Source: Nitrospirota bacterium (GTDB taxonomy: Bacteria > Nitrospirota > Thermodesulfovibrionia > Thermodesulfovibrionales > UBA6898). Taken from it: a stretch of 64,000 bases of DNA. The DNA lies in assembly GCA_021783515.1 (NCBI GenBank), contig JAJXTV010000015.1, forward strand, positions 29,551 through 93,550. Direction: 5' to 3'. The stretch's first letter is position 1. Each line of letters starts with the position of its first letter. Both the position numbers and the translations under genes were made by a program. Under the pieces are notes generated by a model. It saw nothing but the letters and a program-made list of their open reading frames with translations, was not told the DNA's origin and did no database searches. This document shows positions 33,023-41,081 of the stretch, in pieces.

Positions 33023-33584
33023 AGAGTATTTCCTCGACCATGAGGCAGAGGACGTGTCCCAGCGTGATATGCGCCTCCTGTATTCTGGGGGTGTTGTCCG
33101 ACGGCACCACAAACGGAAACGTGGACTTCGAGGCGAGCTTTTCCCCCTTCGATCCGGTGAAGAGGACGGATTTGAGTTTCTTCTTTTTTGCCACCTCTAT
33201 CGCTTTTAGCACATTCGGGGAGTGCCCGCTCGTCGTGATGGCGACGACGATGTCGCCCTCGACCGCCAGGGACTTCAGCTGCCGGGAAAATATCTCGGAA
33301 TAATCATAGTCATTCGCGATGGAAGTGATAACGGCCATGTCCGTATTCAGCGCGATTGCCGGAAGACCGGGACGCTCCCGCTTGAACCGGTTGACGAATT
33401 CCGCGGCGATGTGGGAGGCGTCGGAGGAACTGCCTCCATTGCCGAAAAGGATAAGCTTATTGCCTTCGTTGAAGGCCGATGCGATTGCCTTTGACACCTC
33501 GACCACCATATCGAGATGTTCGCGGATGAATTTTTCCTTGACGGCGATACTTTCTTTGAATTCCTTGAGTATTTTATCTTTCAT
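33000..33584 (-). CDS. gmhA: D-sedoheptulose 7-phosphate isomerase
   Basis: GmhA converts sedoheptulose 7-phosphate to heptose 7-phosphate for the lipopolysaccharide inner core. The 194-residue SIS-domain protein has NKLILFGNGGSSSDASHIAAEFVNRF near residues 42-67, AVITSIANDYDYSEIFSRQL, VVAITTSGHSPNVLKAIE and IQEAHITLGHVLC near the end, all GmhA hallmarks. ATG at 33584 gives the usual N-terminus but has no clear ribosome site; ATG at 33611 in frame, after CGGGGTG, is an alternative. First gene of a long minus-strand directon running to 23.8 kb. It supports an LPS-type outer membrane. Confidence 0.93.
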   Translation of the reverse strand: MKDKILKEFKESIAVKEKFIREHLDMVVEVSKAIASAFNEGNKLILFGNGGSSSDASHIAAEFVNRFKRERPGLPAIALNTDMAVITSIANDYDYSEIFSRQLKSLAVEGDIVVAITTSGHSPNVLKAIEVAKKKKLKSVLFTGSKGEKLASKSTFPFVVPSDNTPRIQEAHITLGHVLCLMVEEILFEEPRKK

Positions 33585-33673
33585 CGAAGAAGCGGATATT
33601 TCTCCTGTCATGTGCACCCCGGGACGTATTAAGAGTAATCGAACTGCCGTGGTTCTGTCAATCTCTGCCCGTG

Positions 33674-34303
33674 CTATTCGACCAGACGGTTTTGTATGGA
33701 GTAATGCGTCAGTTCGGCGTTGTTCTTCATCTTCATCTTCTCGAGAATGCGTGTGCGGTATGTGCTGACGGTCTTTACGCTCAGCGAGAGCTCGTCGGCG
33801 ATCGCCTTGATCGTCTTGCCCGAAGCGATCATGCACATCACCTGATACTCCCTGTCCGAAAGGTTCTCGTGGGGAGGCCGCTCGTCGTCGGCGAGGCTGA
33901 ACGCCATTTTTTCGGCAACGGAGGGGCTTATGTACTTCCTACCGGTGGAGACCTTCCGTATCGCGTCAATAAGCTCGTCCGGAGCGCTTTCTTTCGTCAT
34001 ATAGCCGGCGGCGCCGGCCCTGAGCGCCCTCATGGCATACTGCTCCTCCGAGTACATGCTGAGCACCAGGACCGACAGCCTGGGTCGCTCCGTTTTAAGC
34101 TGTTTGAGAATATCGAGTCCGCTCCTGCCCGGCATCGAGATATCCAGAAGCACCACGTCGCATTCGGTCTTCCGGATTTTCGTGAGCACTTCCTGCCCGT
34201 TGCTCGCTTCGTCCGTGACGGTCATGTCGGGGTTCTCGGCGAGGATCTGTTTCAGTCCCTCGCGGACTATCCTGTGATCGTCTGCGACCAGTATCCTGAT
34301 CAT
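33674..34303 (-). CDS. NarL/LuxR-family response regulator
   Basis: A 209-residue response regulator: receiver domain (residues 1-120) with the phosphoacceptor D54 in VVLLDISMPG and acidic pocket D8/D9, and a C-terminal LuxR-type helix-turn-helix (about 143-205) with LSDREYQVMCMIASGKTIKAIADELSLS. It binds DNA when phosphorylated. ATG at 34303 overlaps the stop of the upstream kinase gene (ATGA), which marks that kinase as its partner. Target genes cannot be read from the sequence. Confidence 0.95.
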   Translation of the reverse strand: MIRILVADDHRIVREGLKQILAENPDMTVTDEASNGQEVLTKIRKTECDVVLLDISMPGRSGLDILKQLKTERPRLSVLVLSMYSEEQYAMRALRAGAAGYMTKESAPDELIDAIRKVSTGRKYISPSVAEKMAFSLADDERPPHENLSDREYQVMCMIASGKTIKAIADELSLSVKTVSTYRTRILEKMKMKNNAELTHYSIQNRLVE

Positions 34304-36438
34304 GCCTTTTCTCCCTTTAGTGAAATTCGCCCCGGCTTCCTGCTCCCCGCGCCCCTTACGGGAATAATTACGCTTACGGTCGTCCCCTTGTCCTTCTCCC
34401 CGACGATCTTTACACGGCCGTCAAAAAAATGCATCCGTTCCTTCATGCCGATCAGCCCGATCGATTTCGGACTCGATATCTGTCTTTCGGTAATTCCTTT
34501 CCCGTTGTCCCTTACCTCCAGAAGAATTTCGTCCTTCTTTTTCCTGAGAGTGGCAGTGACGCTTGTCGCCTTCGCATGTCGAACGACATTCGTAAGGGTC
34601 TCCTGGAAGATCCGGAAAAGGGCGGTCGAGAGATTTCTGTCCAGTTCGATGTTTTCGGGCCGGATCGCCACCTGGCAGGCGATGCCGGTCCTTTTCGAGA
34701 AGTCCTCCGCCTGCCATTCGAAGGCTGCGGGCAGCCCGAGGTCGTCGAGGAGGCCCGGCCGGAGCTCCGCGGCGATGCGCTTGACTGTCTGGATGTTCAT
34801 ATCGATCAGTTTCGACATGAGGTGGGTCTTCTCCAGGAGAGTTTTTTGGTCCCTGTCCAGGCGTTTCATCAGCCAGGACAGGTCAATCTTGAGCGCGGTA
34901 AGCGACTGCCCCAGTTCATCGTGAATCTCGCGGGAGATCCTGGTCCTTTCGTCTTCCCTGACCGACTGCAGATGGGCCAAAAGAAGGCGCAGCTGTTGGC
35001 GGGAGTTTTTCAGTTCCTCTTCGACCATCCTGCGCTCCGTCACGTCCTGCGAAATGCCGAGAATCAGCTTGAGGAGGCCGTCGGAAGTCCGCTTGAAGGC
35101 GATGTCCCTGCTGTAGAACCAGCGCCATTCCGACCTGGCGTTCTTCAGCCGGTATTCGGATTCGACGATATCTCCGTCCCTGGCAGTGTGGAATCTGTTC
35201 TCCATCGAGGCGATCGCGTCGACGTCGTCGGGATGCACGAGTTTTTTGAAGAAGGCCCCCTTCATCTTCTTCACCTCCTCCGGAGGGTACCCGAGTATTT
35301 CCGTGACCTGGGAGTTCACGTAGATATTCTTCTTTTCTATGACGTCATAGAGATAGAGGATATTGGGCGTGGCGTCGGCGATCCGATGGATGAAGCGCTG
35401 ACTTTCTATGAGATCTTTTTCCATCTGTATCCTGCGCATGATTTCGGCGCGGAGTTCCCGGTTGACCTTCCTGAGTTCCGCGGTGCGCTCCTTGACCAGC
35501 AGATCGAGGTGGTCCCGATGCTCCCTCAGCTCGTTCTCCATTCTTTTCCGCTCCGTGACGTCGCGGACCAGTTCGATGCCCGCAATGATATCACCCTCGG
35601 CGTCGCGAAGAGGGGAGGCCGTCACCTCGATATTCAGAAGACCTTTGTCGGTGCTGATCGTCCTGTCGGACTTGTGGATCCGCCCGTCGTCGAGCGACAT
35701 CTCGATCGGGCACTCGTCGCATATGGCCTTGTCGGGGCCGTAGGCGCTATAGCAATACTGGCCGATCTTGTCCCCGATAAGGTTTTTATGAATGCGGTTC
35801 TGGTAGACGATCCTGTACTCCCTGTCCTGAATAACAATGCCGTCGCCGAGCGCCGCGATGATCGCATCTGACTTTGCCTTTTCCTCCGTGGCGGTTTTGA
35901 CCGCTTCGCGAAGGGCCTCCTCGGCAAGCCTGCGTTCGGCAATCTCCTGCTGCAGCTGGTCATTTGCCAGCTTCAGTTCGGCGGTGCGGTTGGCCACGAG
36001 CTCCTCGAGGTGCTCCTGATAGCGTTTCAGTTCCTCCTCGGCGCGCCTGCGGGCCTTTCTCGTCTCGGACTCCCGGATCTCCCTTTCGACGGCGGGAACA
36101 AGCCTCGTCAGGTTCCCTTTTACGATATAGTCGTGCGCGCCGGCCTTCATCGCTTCAACAGCGATATCTTCACCGATCTTCCCCGAGACGATGAGAAACG
36201 GAATATCCACTCCGCTTGCTTTCAGAATATCGAGGGCGCGAAGTCCGCTGAACTGCGGCATGATGTAGTCCGAGATAATGACGTCCCATTTCTTTCGGCC
36301 GATCGCCGACACCATCGCCTCGGCGGTATCGACGCGTTCGAGTTCTGGCTCGTATCCTCCCCTCTTCAGTTCGCGCAAAAGGAAAAGCACATCCTCTTCA
36401 GAATCTTCAATAGCCAGTATTCGAAGCGGCAGGGACAT
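34300..36438 (-). CDS. Cytoplasmic hybrid sensor kinase: receiver, two PAS domains, HisKA_3 kinase
   Basis: A 712-residue kinase without membrane segments. Order: N-terminal receiver domain (1-125, D57), a coiled coil, a PAS domain (about 185-310) holding the cysteine set YCYSAYGPDKAICDECP, a second coiled coil, another PAS/PAC domain (about 345-475; EILGYPPEEVKKMKG), a HisKA_3 domain with H506 in ISREIHDELGQSLTALK and an HATPase domain with DNGKGITE and GLIGMKERM. HisKA_3 kinases pair with NarL-type regulators, and one follows with a 4-base overlap. The cysteines could hold a metal or sense redox state; that is inference. The N-terminal receiver suggests input from another kinase. Confidence 0.92.
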   Translation of the reverse strand: MSLPLRILAIEDSEEDVLFLLRELKRGGYEPELERVDTAEAMVSAIGRKKWDVIISDYIMPQFSGLRALDILKASGVDIPFLIVSGKIGEDIAVEAMKAGAHDYIVKGNLTRLVPAVEREIRESETRKARRRAEEELKRYQEHLEELVANRTAELKLANDQLQQEIAERRLAEEALREAVKTATEEKAKSDAIIAALGDGIVIQDREYRIVYQNRIHKNLIGDKIGQYCYSAYGPDKAICDECPIEMSLDDGRIHKSDRTISTDKGLLNIEVTASPLRDAEGDIIAGIELVRDVTERKRMENELREHRDHLDLLVKERTAELRKVNRELRAEIMRRIQMEKDLIESQRFIHRIADATPNILYLYDVIEKKNIYVNSQVTEILGYPPEEVKKMKGAFFKKLVHPDDVDAIASMENRFHTARDGDIVESEYRLKNARSEWRWFYSRDIAFKRTSDGLLKLILGISQDVTERRMVEEELKNSRQQLRLLLAHLQSVREDERTRISREIHDELGQSLTALKIDLSWLMKRLDRDQKTLLEKTHLMSKLIDMNIQTVKRIAAELRPGLLDDLGLPAAFEWQAEDFSKRTGIACQVAIRPENIELDRNLSTALFRIFQETLTNVVRHAKATSVTATLRKKKDEILLEVRDNGKGITERQISSPKSIGLIGMKERMHFFDGRVKIVGEKDKGTTVSVIIPVRGAGSRKPGRISLKGEKA

Positions 36439-36609
36439 GCGCTATGCTCTCTCCGGCTGAGCGTAGAAAACCTGGTTGGAAGGTGCGCTCCCCCGGTCCG
36501 CCCTTATCGGCCTGCGGTGGGCAATGAGCTTCCTCACGGAAAGGACGTTCACCCCATTACTATACATTATTGCGAAGCGATTTATCACTTTCGGTGCACA
36601 GGTTTCCGT

Positions 36610-37560
36610 TCATTCGGCCCCGCCGCAGGCCCCTCTCAATTCGGCCGCAGGCCCCTCACGAACCGGGCCAATTGCGGTGACGCGATAGTCCCTTTTCCGG
36701 GCCGGACTGTCGGAGTCGAGATATGAGGGTATCTGAGTTTCGCCGGCAAGTCCGAATTCATCAGTGCCGAATCTGCGGTAGACCCTGAAACCCCTGATCC
36801 ATGACGCGTCCGGCTCGTTCCAATAAAGATATATCCTGCCGTCTCCTGCAACGCAGCGCAGCCCGCCGGGTGCGGGCGGGACAAAATCGGCCGGATCGGC
36901 CGTGAATTCCGTCGCGGGTCCCTCGTCCAGTTCTGCCGAAAGGGCCCGGAGGGCATAAAACACTTTCCTGTCGGCAAAGAGGCGGTCGTGAAACTCGGCG
37001 GCCGGAAGGGGAGAGACGTTGAGAGGGTTTGGGCCGTAAACGCCCTGCTCGAAGCTCCGGTAAATATTGTACAACGTTCCCGTCCGTCCGGGCTCCCACG
37101 TAAGGTCAAGAGAATCCCCGGAAGGCAGGGCCGAGACCCCGTGGGGCGGCATCGGAGCCTGTCCGGGAATAATTGCCGCGGTGTTCGATGCCTCACTCAG
37201 GACTCCCGTGAGGCCCTGTGCAAGGACCTTATACCGATAGCGGGTCCCTTCCATAACGCCGGAGTCGGTGAGCGTCCGCGCACTGTTTTCTGCCGCTCCG
37301 AGCCTTTCGAACTCTCCTCCGGCGGACTTCAGAACGAGAAAACCCTTAATCTTTTTTTCCTTGTCGGCCGGATATGACCAGGAAAGGATGACACTGTCTT
37401 GCCTGTGGCGGATGGAGAGTAGGGAGGGCGCCCCCGGCTTTTCGTAGGAGGCAAGGGTGAGGGGCCCTTTCTTCCCGCAGGCGGAAATCGAAAGGAGAAG
37501 AATGAGAATCGACAAGAACGCCGACTCGGAGAGGTGAACATGCCGGCCGCGGGGACGCAT
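36610..37560 (-). CDS. Lipoprotein with fibronectin type III-like domains
   Basis: A 316-residue probable lipoprotein. The signal sequence ends in the lipobox ILLLSISACGKKGPL, which resembles the start of small LptM/YifL lipoproteins usually found after argH. The rest is two or three fibronectin type III-like repeats (VILSWSYPADKEKKIKGFLV; LDLTWEPGRTGTLYNIYRS; IYLYWNEPDASWIRGFRVY). Function unknown; it would sit on the inner face of the outer membrane or in the periplasm. ATG at 37560 is one base after the argH stop, without its own clear ribosome site, so it is probably coupled to argH. Confidence 0.8.
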   Translation of the reverse strand: MRPRGRHVHLSESAFLSILILLLSISACGKKGPLTLASYEKPGAPSLLSIRHRQDSVILSWSYPADKEKKIKGFLVLKSAGGEFERLGAAENSARTLTDSGVMEGTRYRYKVLAQGLTGVLSEASNTAAIIPGQAPMPPHGVSALPSGDSLDLTWEPGRTGTLYNIYRSFEQGVYGPNPLNVSPLPAAEFHDRLFADRKVFYALRALSAELDEGPATEFTADPADFVPPAPGGLRCVAGDGRIYLYWNEPDASWIRGFRVYRRFGTDEFGLAGETQIPSYLDSDSPARKRDYRVTAIGPVREGPAAELRGACGGAE

Positions 37561-37561
37561 A

Positions 37562-38935
37562 CTAGGAGAGAAGCTTCCGGAAACGGGCGATTTGCTTTTT
37601 CACCTCGGCGGGAGCCGTGCCGCCGTAGGAGCGTCGTGACGAGACCGACTGTGCGACGCCGAGCGAGGCAAAGACATCCTTTCCGAAGTGAGAGGAAAAG
37701 GACCTTAGCTCCTTCAGCTCGAGGGACTGAAGTCCCTTCTTCTGAGATATGCAATGGAGCACCACTTTCCCCGTGATCTCGTGGGCCTCCCTGAATGGAA
37801 CGCCCTTCCTGACAAGATACTCTGCAAGATCGGTTGCGGTAGAGTATCCCTTGTCCGCGGTAGCTTCCATCCGGTCCGCATTGAACCTCACCTCCGGCAG
37901 CATCGCCTGCATAATGTTCAGGCAGGACTTCAGGGTGTCGGCCGCGTCAAATACGGACGGCTTGTCTTCCTGCATATCGCGGTTGTAGGAAAGCGGCAGC
38001 CCTTTCATGAGGGCAAGGAGCGAAACGAGGTTGCCGTATACCTTCCCGGTCTTTCCCCTGATGAGTTCCGCAACGTCGGGGTTTTTTTTCTGCGGCATGA
38101 TGCTGGAGCCGGTCGTATATCTGTCGGATATCTCGATCAGCCCGAATTCCTCGGTCGACCAGAGGACGAGTTCCTCGGCAAGCCGGGACAGGTGCATCAT
38201 CGCGATTGAGGCGCACGACAAAAATTCCAGGGCAAAGTCGCGGTCGGAAACGGCGTCGATGCTGTTTGAGGCTACGAGGCGGAATCCCAACAGTTTGGCG
38301 ACGTAGTGCCGGTCGATCGGCAGGGACGTCCCGGCCATGGCGCACGCGCCCAGAGGCAGCACGTTGATCCTCGCAAGCGAATCCGCAAAGCGCTCCCGGT
38401 CGCGCTGAAACATCTCGGCGTAGGCAAGCAGATGATGGGCAAGCAAAACAGGTTGCGCCCGCTGCGTATGCGTATAGCCTGGCATAATCGTCCGGGGGTA
38501 TCTGCCGCAGACCTTCACCAGCGTCTTCTGCAGGCCTTTTATCGAAGAGATAATATGCTCTGTTTCGTCTCTGAGATAAAGTCTCAGGTCGAGCGCGACC
38601 TGGTCGTTTCGGGAGCGGGCCGTGTGGAGCCTCCGGCCGGCGGCGCCGATCTTCCTGACGAGGGCCGCCTCGATGTTCATATGCACGTCTTCCAGTGCAG
38701 GATTGAACCTGAACCTGCCGGAGCCTATCTCCGAGGCGATCTCTTTGAGCCCCCGCACAATGGCAGCGGCGTCCTTCCGGGGTATAATCCCCTGTTTCGC
38801 GAGCATTGTGGCGTGGGCGATGCTGCCCTCGATATCGTACCGCCAGAGACGCCGGTCGTAGGAGATGGACTCCGTAAAAGCCTCGACGATTTCAGACGTC
38901 TTTTCCGTAAACCTTCCGCCCCATGGCTTTTTCAA
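37562..38935 (-). CDS. argH: Argininosuccinate lyase
   Basis: ArgH splits argininosuccinate into arginine and fumarate, the last step of arginine synthesis. The 457-residue product begins KKPWGGRFTEKTSEIVEAF, has YTHTQRAQPVLLAHHLLAY near residue 158, and the lyase signature TGSSIMPQKKNPDVAE near 272. Length is normal. The start is TTG at 38935 with GGGAG eight bases upstream. It lies at the head of a unit with the FN3 lipoprotein. A possible 49-codon reading frame with a strong ribosome site precedes it. Confidence 0.97.
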   Translation of the reverse strand: MKKPWGGRFTEKTSEIVEAFTESISYDRRLWRYDIEGSIAHATMLAKQGIIPRKDAAAIVRGLKEIASEIGSGRFRFNPALEDVHMNIEAALVRKIGAAGRRLHTARSRNDQVALDLRLYLRDETEHIISSIKGLQKTLVKVCGRYPRTIMPGYTHTQRAQPVLLAHHLLAYAEMFQRDRERFADSLARINVLPLGACAMAGTSLPIDRHYVAKLLGFRLVASNSIDAVSDRDFALEFLSCASIAMMHLSRLAEELVLWSTEEFGLIEISDRYTTGSSIMPQKKNPDVAELIRGKTGKVYGNLVSLLALMKGLPLSYNRDMQEDKPSVFDAADTLKSCLNIMQAMLPEVRFNADRMEATADKGYSTATDLAEYLVRKGVPFREAHEITGKVVLHCISQKKGLQSLELKELRSFSSHFGKDVFASLGVAQSVSSRRSYGGTAPAEVKKQIARFRKLLS

Positions 38936-38965
38936 GAATATGTCTCCCTTTTGGTCCCTCTCTGC

Positions 38966-39115
38966 TTAGCTCTCACTTGATACCCCCGAAACTGCTGTCT
39001 GTCTCTGAAGAATTAGGGTCTGTATCGTCGCCGTGCCGGTCGTGTCGGCGGGTTCGGTCCGCTGCAGAAGATACGAGAATTGCATGACGAAGAGGTCGCT
39101 TCTTATCCGGCCCAC
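38966..39115 (-). CDS. Possible small protein ahead of argH
   Basis: A 49-codon frame beginning VGRIRSDLFVMQFSYLLQRT and ending GVSSES, from GTG at 39115 to TAA at 38966. The GTG has a perfect AAGGAG five bases upstream, and the frame fills most of the 209-base gap between argH and the divergent MoxR gene. I recognise no family, and there is no signal or membrane segment. It could be a leader peptide of argH or a chance frame; the rest of this gap holds no feature I can name. Confidence 0.35.
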   Translation of the reverse strand: MGRIRSDLFVMQFSYLLQRTEPADTTGTATIQTLILQRQTAVSGVSSES

Positions 39116-39144
39116 TGTCGCTCCTTTTCAAGATAAGGTAAAAT

Positions 39145-40080
39145 ATGAATAATAATATGATAAATCCATTCATAAAGCAACTCAAAGAGCAGATCAATTC
39201 CGTCATCAGGGGCAAGGAATCAGCCGTGAAGATGGCAATCGTGGCGCTTCTGGGCAGGGGCAATTTGCTGATCGAGGACGTTCCCGGCGTCGGCAAAACG
39301 ACTCTCGCCTCCGCGCTTGCGAGGGCGACCGACTGTTCTTTCCAGCGCATCCAGTTTACGAGCGACCTCATGCCCTCCGATATTATCGGCGTGAGTATCT
39401 TTAACCATGACACACGAGAGTTCGAGTTCAAGCCCGGCCCCGTCTTTTGCAACATCGTGCTGGCGGACGAGATCAACCGGACGAACCCCAAGACCCAGTC
39501 GGCGCTGCTCGAGGCGATGAACGAAAAGAGGGTGACGGTCGAGAAGAAGACCTTCAGGCTGCCGGAGCCGTTCATGGTGATCGCCACGCAGAATCCGATG
39601 GAGTATCACGGCACGTTCCCTCTGCCGGAAAGTCAGCTCGATCGGTTCATGCTGCATATCAAGCTGGGATACCCCGAGGCGGAATATGAGAAGATGGCGG
39701 TCTTGGGGGGGCCGAGTTTTCTGATACTCGATAAGACCGATCCGGTTGTCTCCCGACAAGACATACTCCGGATGCAGGCAGAGGCCGACGGTGTCATGGT
39801 CGATGACAGCCTCGTGGACTATATGATGGAGATCGTTTCACGGACGAGAAAAGACGACCGGATACGGCTCGGGGTAAGCACGAGAGGGGCGCAGTTCCTT
39901 CTTTATGCGGTAAGGGCGCTTGCGTACTATGAAGGCAGGCAGTTTGCGGTGCCGGACGATGTCAAAGAGCTTTCCCCGCTCGTCCTGGGCCACCGGATAA
40001 TCCTGAAGACGGCAAAGTTCACCGCTGACGCGGAAAGGATCGTCAGGGAGATTGTGGAAGAGGTGCCGGTGCCGGTGTGA
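39145..40080 (+). CDS. MoxR-family AAA+ ATPase
   Basis: A 311-residue MoxR ATPase, a chaperone-like AAA+ protein that acts with VWA or DUF58 proteins. Walker A is EDVPGVGKTTLASALA near residue 43, followed by QRIQFTSDLMPSDIIG, Walker B NIVLADEINRTNPKTQSALLEAM near 107, and sensor 1 VIATQNPMEYHGTFPLPESQLDRF near 145. ATG at 39145 has AAGG nine bases upstream. It starts a three-gene unit with a DUF58 protein and a transglutaminase-like membrane protein, a common bacterial trio of unclear function linked to envelope stress. Confidence 0.94.
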   Translation: MNNNMINPFIKQLKEQINSVIRGKESAVKMAIVALLGRGNLLIEDVPGVGKTTLASALARATDCSFQRIQFTSDLMPSDIIGVSIFNHDTREFEFKPGPVFCNIVLADEINRTNPKTQSALLEAMNEKRVTVEKKTFRLPEPFMVIATQNPMEYHGTFPLPESQLDRFMLHIKLGYPEAEYEKMAVLGGPSFLILDKTDPVVSRQDILRMQAEADGVMVDDSLVDYMMEIVSRTRKDDRIRLGVSTRGAQFLLYAVRALAYYEGRQFAVPDDVKELSPLVLGHRIILKTAKFTADAERIVREIVEEVPVPV

Positions 40081-41081
40081 AGCAGAGGACCATCACGCGC
40101 GAGGGCAAGAGGTTCCTGGTGGCGGCATTTCTTATTGCAGTCGCCGCCGTCAATACGGGCAATAACCTGATTTATCTGATGCTCTCCCTGATGCTCTCGT
40201 TTCTTCTCCTTTCGGAGGTCCTCCTGAATATCAACATGAAAGACCTCTCCCTCGAGGTCTTTCACCCTGCTCCCTTGTTCGCATCTGAGGAGGCGGTGGT
40301 GACGGTGGTCCTCAGGAACAATAAACGCCGCATCGTCACCTATTCGGTCAGTTGCATGCCCTCCGGGGCGCTTCGGCCGGCCTACTTCGTGAAGGTCGGG
40401 CCGCGGGGGAAGGAAGAGCAGGACGTGGGGGTGCTCTTTCCGCAGAGAGGCCTTTACCGCCACGGCCATTTCCCGCTGCGGAGCGGGTACCCTTTTATCC
40501 TTCTTGCGAAGACCCGGAGGATAGCGGTGGAGGGTTCGGTGCTTGTCTATCCGGCGCTGCGCGACGTTTCCGGCATAATCGGGGAAGGGGGCAGCGGGAG
40601 GGCCGATGCCGCGAGGCGGTCCGAGTCGGGAGATGACATGTACGCGCTTCGGGAATTCAGGCATGGCGATGACTGGAGGAAGATTCACTGGAAGGCTTCG
40701 GCGCGCACGGGCGAGCTGTACGTGAAGGAATATGCCGAATACGAAAGCGAAAAGGTCACGATTGTGCTCGATAACCTCCTTCCCGAGGGCGGGGCGCTTT
40801 TTGAAAAGGCGGTGTCGCTGGCGGCCTCGCTGGCGCGGTATTTCATAGAAAATGGCTGCTTCGTGAGAGTGGTGTCTTCAGGGAAGATCATCTCGTTCGG
40901 AAAGGGGGAAGAGCATCTTTTCACGATCCTCGACATCCTTGCCGTGATACGGGAAGAGGAGACGTGGGGGAGTCCCGCACAAGACGGGCGGGATGGCTTC
41001 TTCATCACCGTGATGAAATCGAGGCGGCATTCGAATCCCTACGCTGCGACGGGAGAGGCGGTATATGCCGAAGATCTCTAG
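40077..41081 (+). CDS. DUF58-domain membrane protein
   Basis: A 334-residue protein with two membrane helices near the N-terminus (FLVAAFLIAVAAVNTGNNLIY and LMLSLMLSFLLLSEVLL) and a large cytoplasmic part holding the DUF58 signature RRSESGDDMYALREFRHGDD-WRKIHWKASAR near residue 180, related to VWA domains. Function unknown beyond its partnership with MoxR. GTG at 40077 overlaps the MoxR stop (GTGA), and its end overlaps the transglutaminase gene by 17 bases, so the three are translated together. Confidence 0.9.
   Translation: MKQRTITREGKRFLVAAFLIAVAAVNTGNNLIYLMLSLMLSFLLLSEVLLNINMKDLSLEVFHPAPLFASEEAVVTVVLRNNKRRIVTYSVSCMPSGALRPAYFVKVGPRGKEEQDVGVLFPQRGLYRHGHFPLRSGYPFILLAKTRRIAVEGSVLVYPALRDVSGIIGEGGSGRADAARRSESGDDMYALREFRHGDDWRKIHWKASARTGELYVKEYAEYESEKVTIVLDNLLPEGGALFEKAVSLAASLARYFIENGCFVRVVSSGKIISFGKGEEHLFTILDILAVIREEETWGSPAQDGRDGFFITVMKSRRHSNPYAATGEAVYAEDL

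Noticed and set aside
36439..36609. Possible riboswitch or tRNA in the gap between the FN3 lipoprotein and the hybrid kinase.
   Set aside because: I found no cloverleaf, no c-di-GMP riboswitch core and no other known motif; only a TATAGT-like box that may be the kinase promoter.
38936..39144. tRNA or structured RNA between argH and the MoxR gene.
   Set aside because: No tRNA arms or T-loop consensus; the region is better explained by a small reading frame and divergent promoters.
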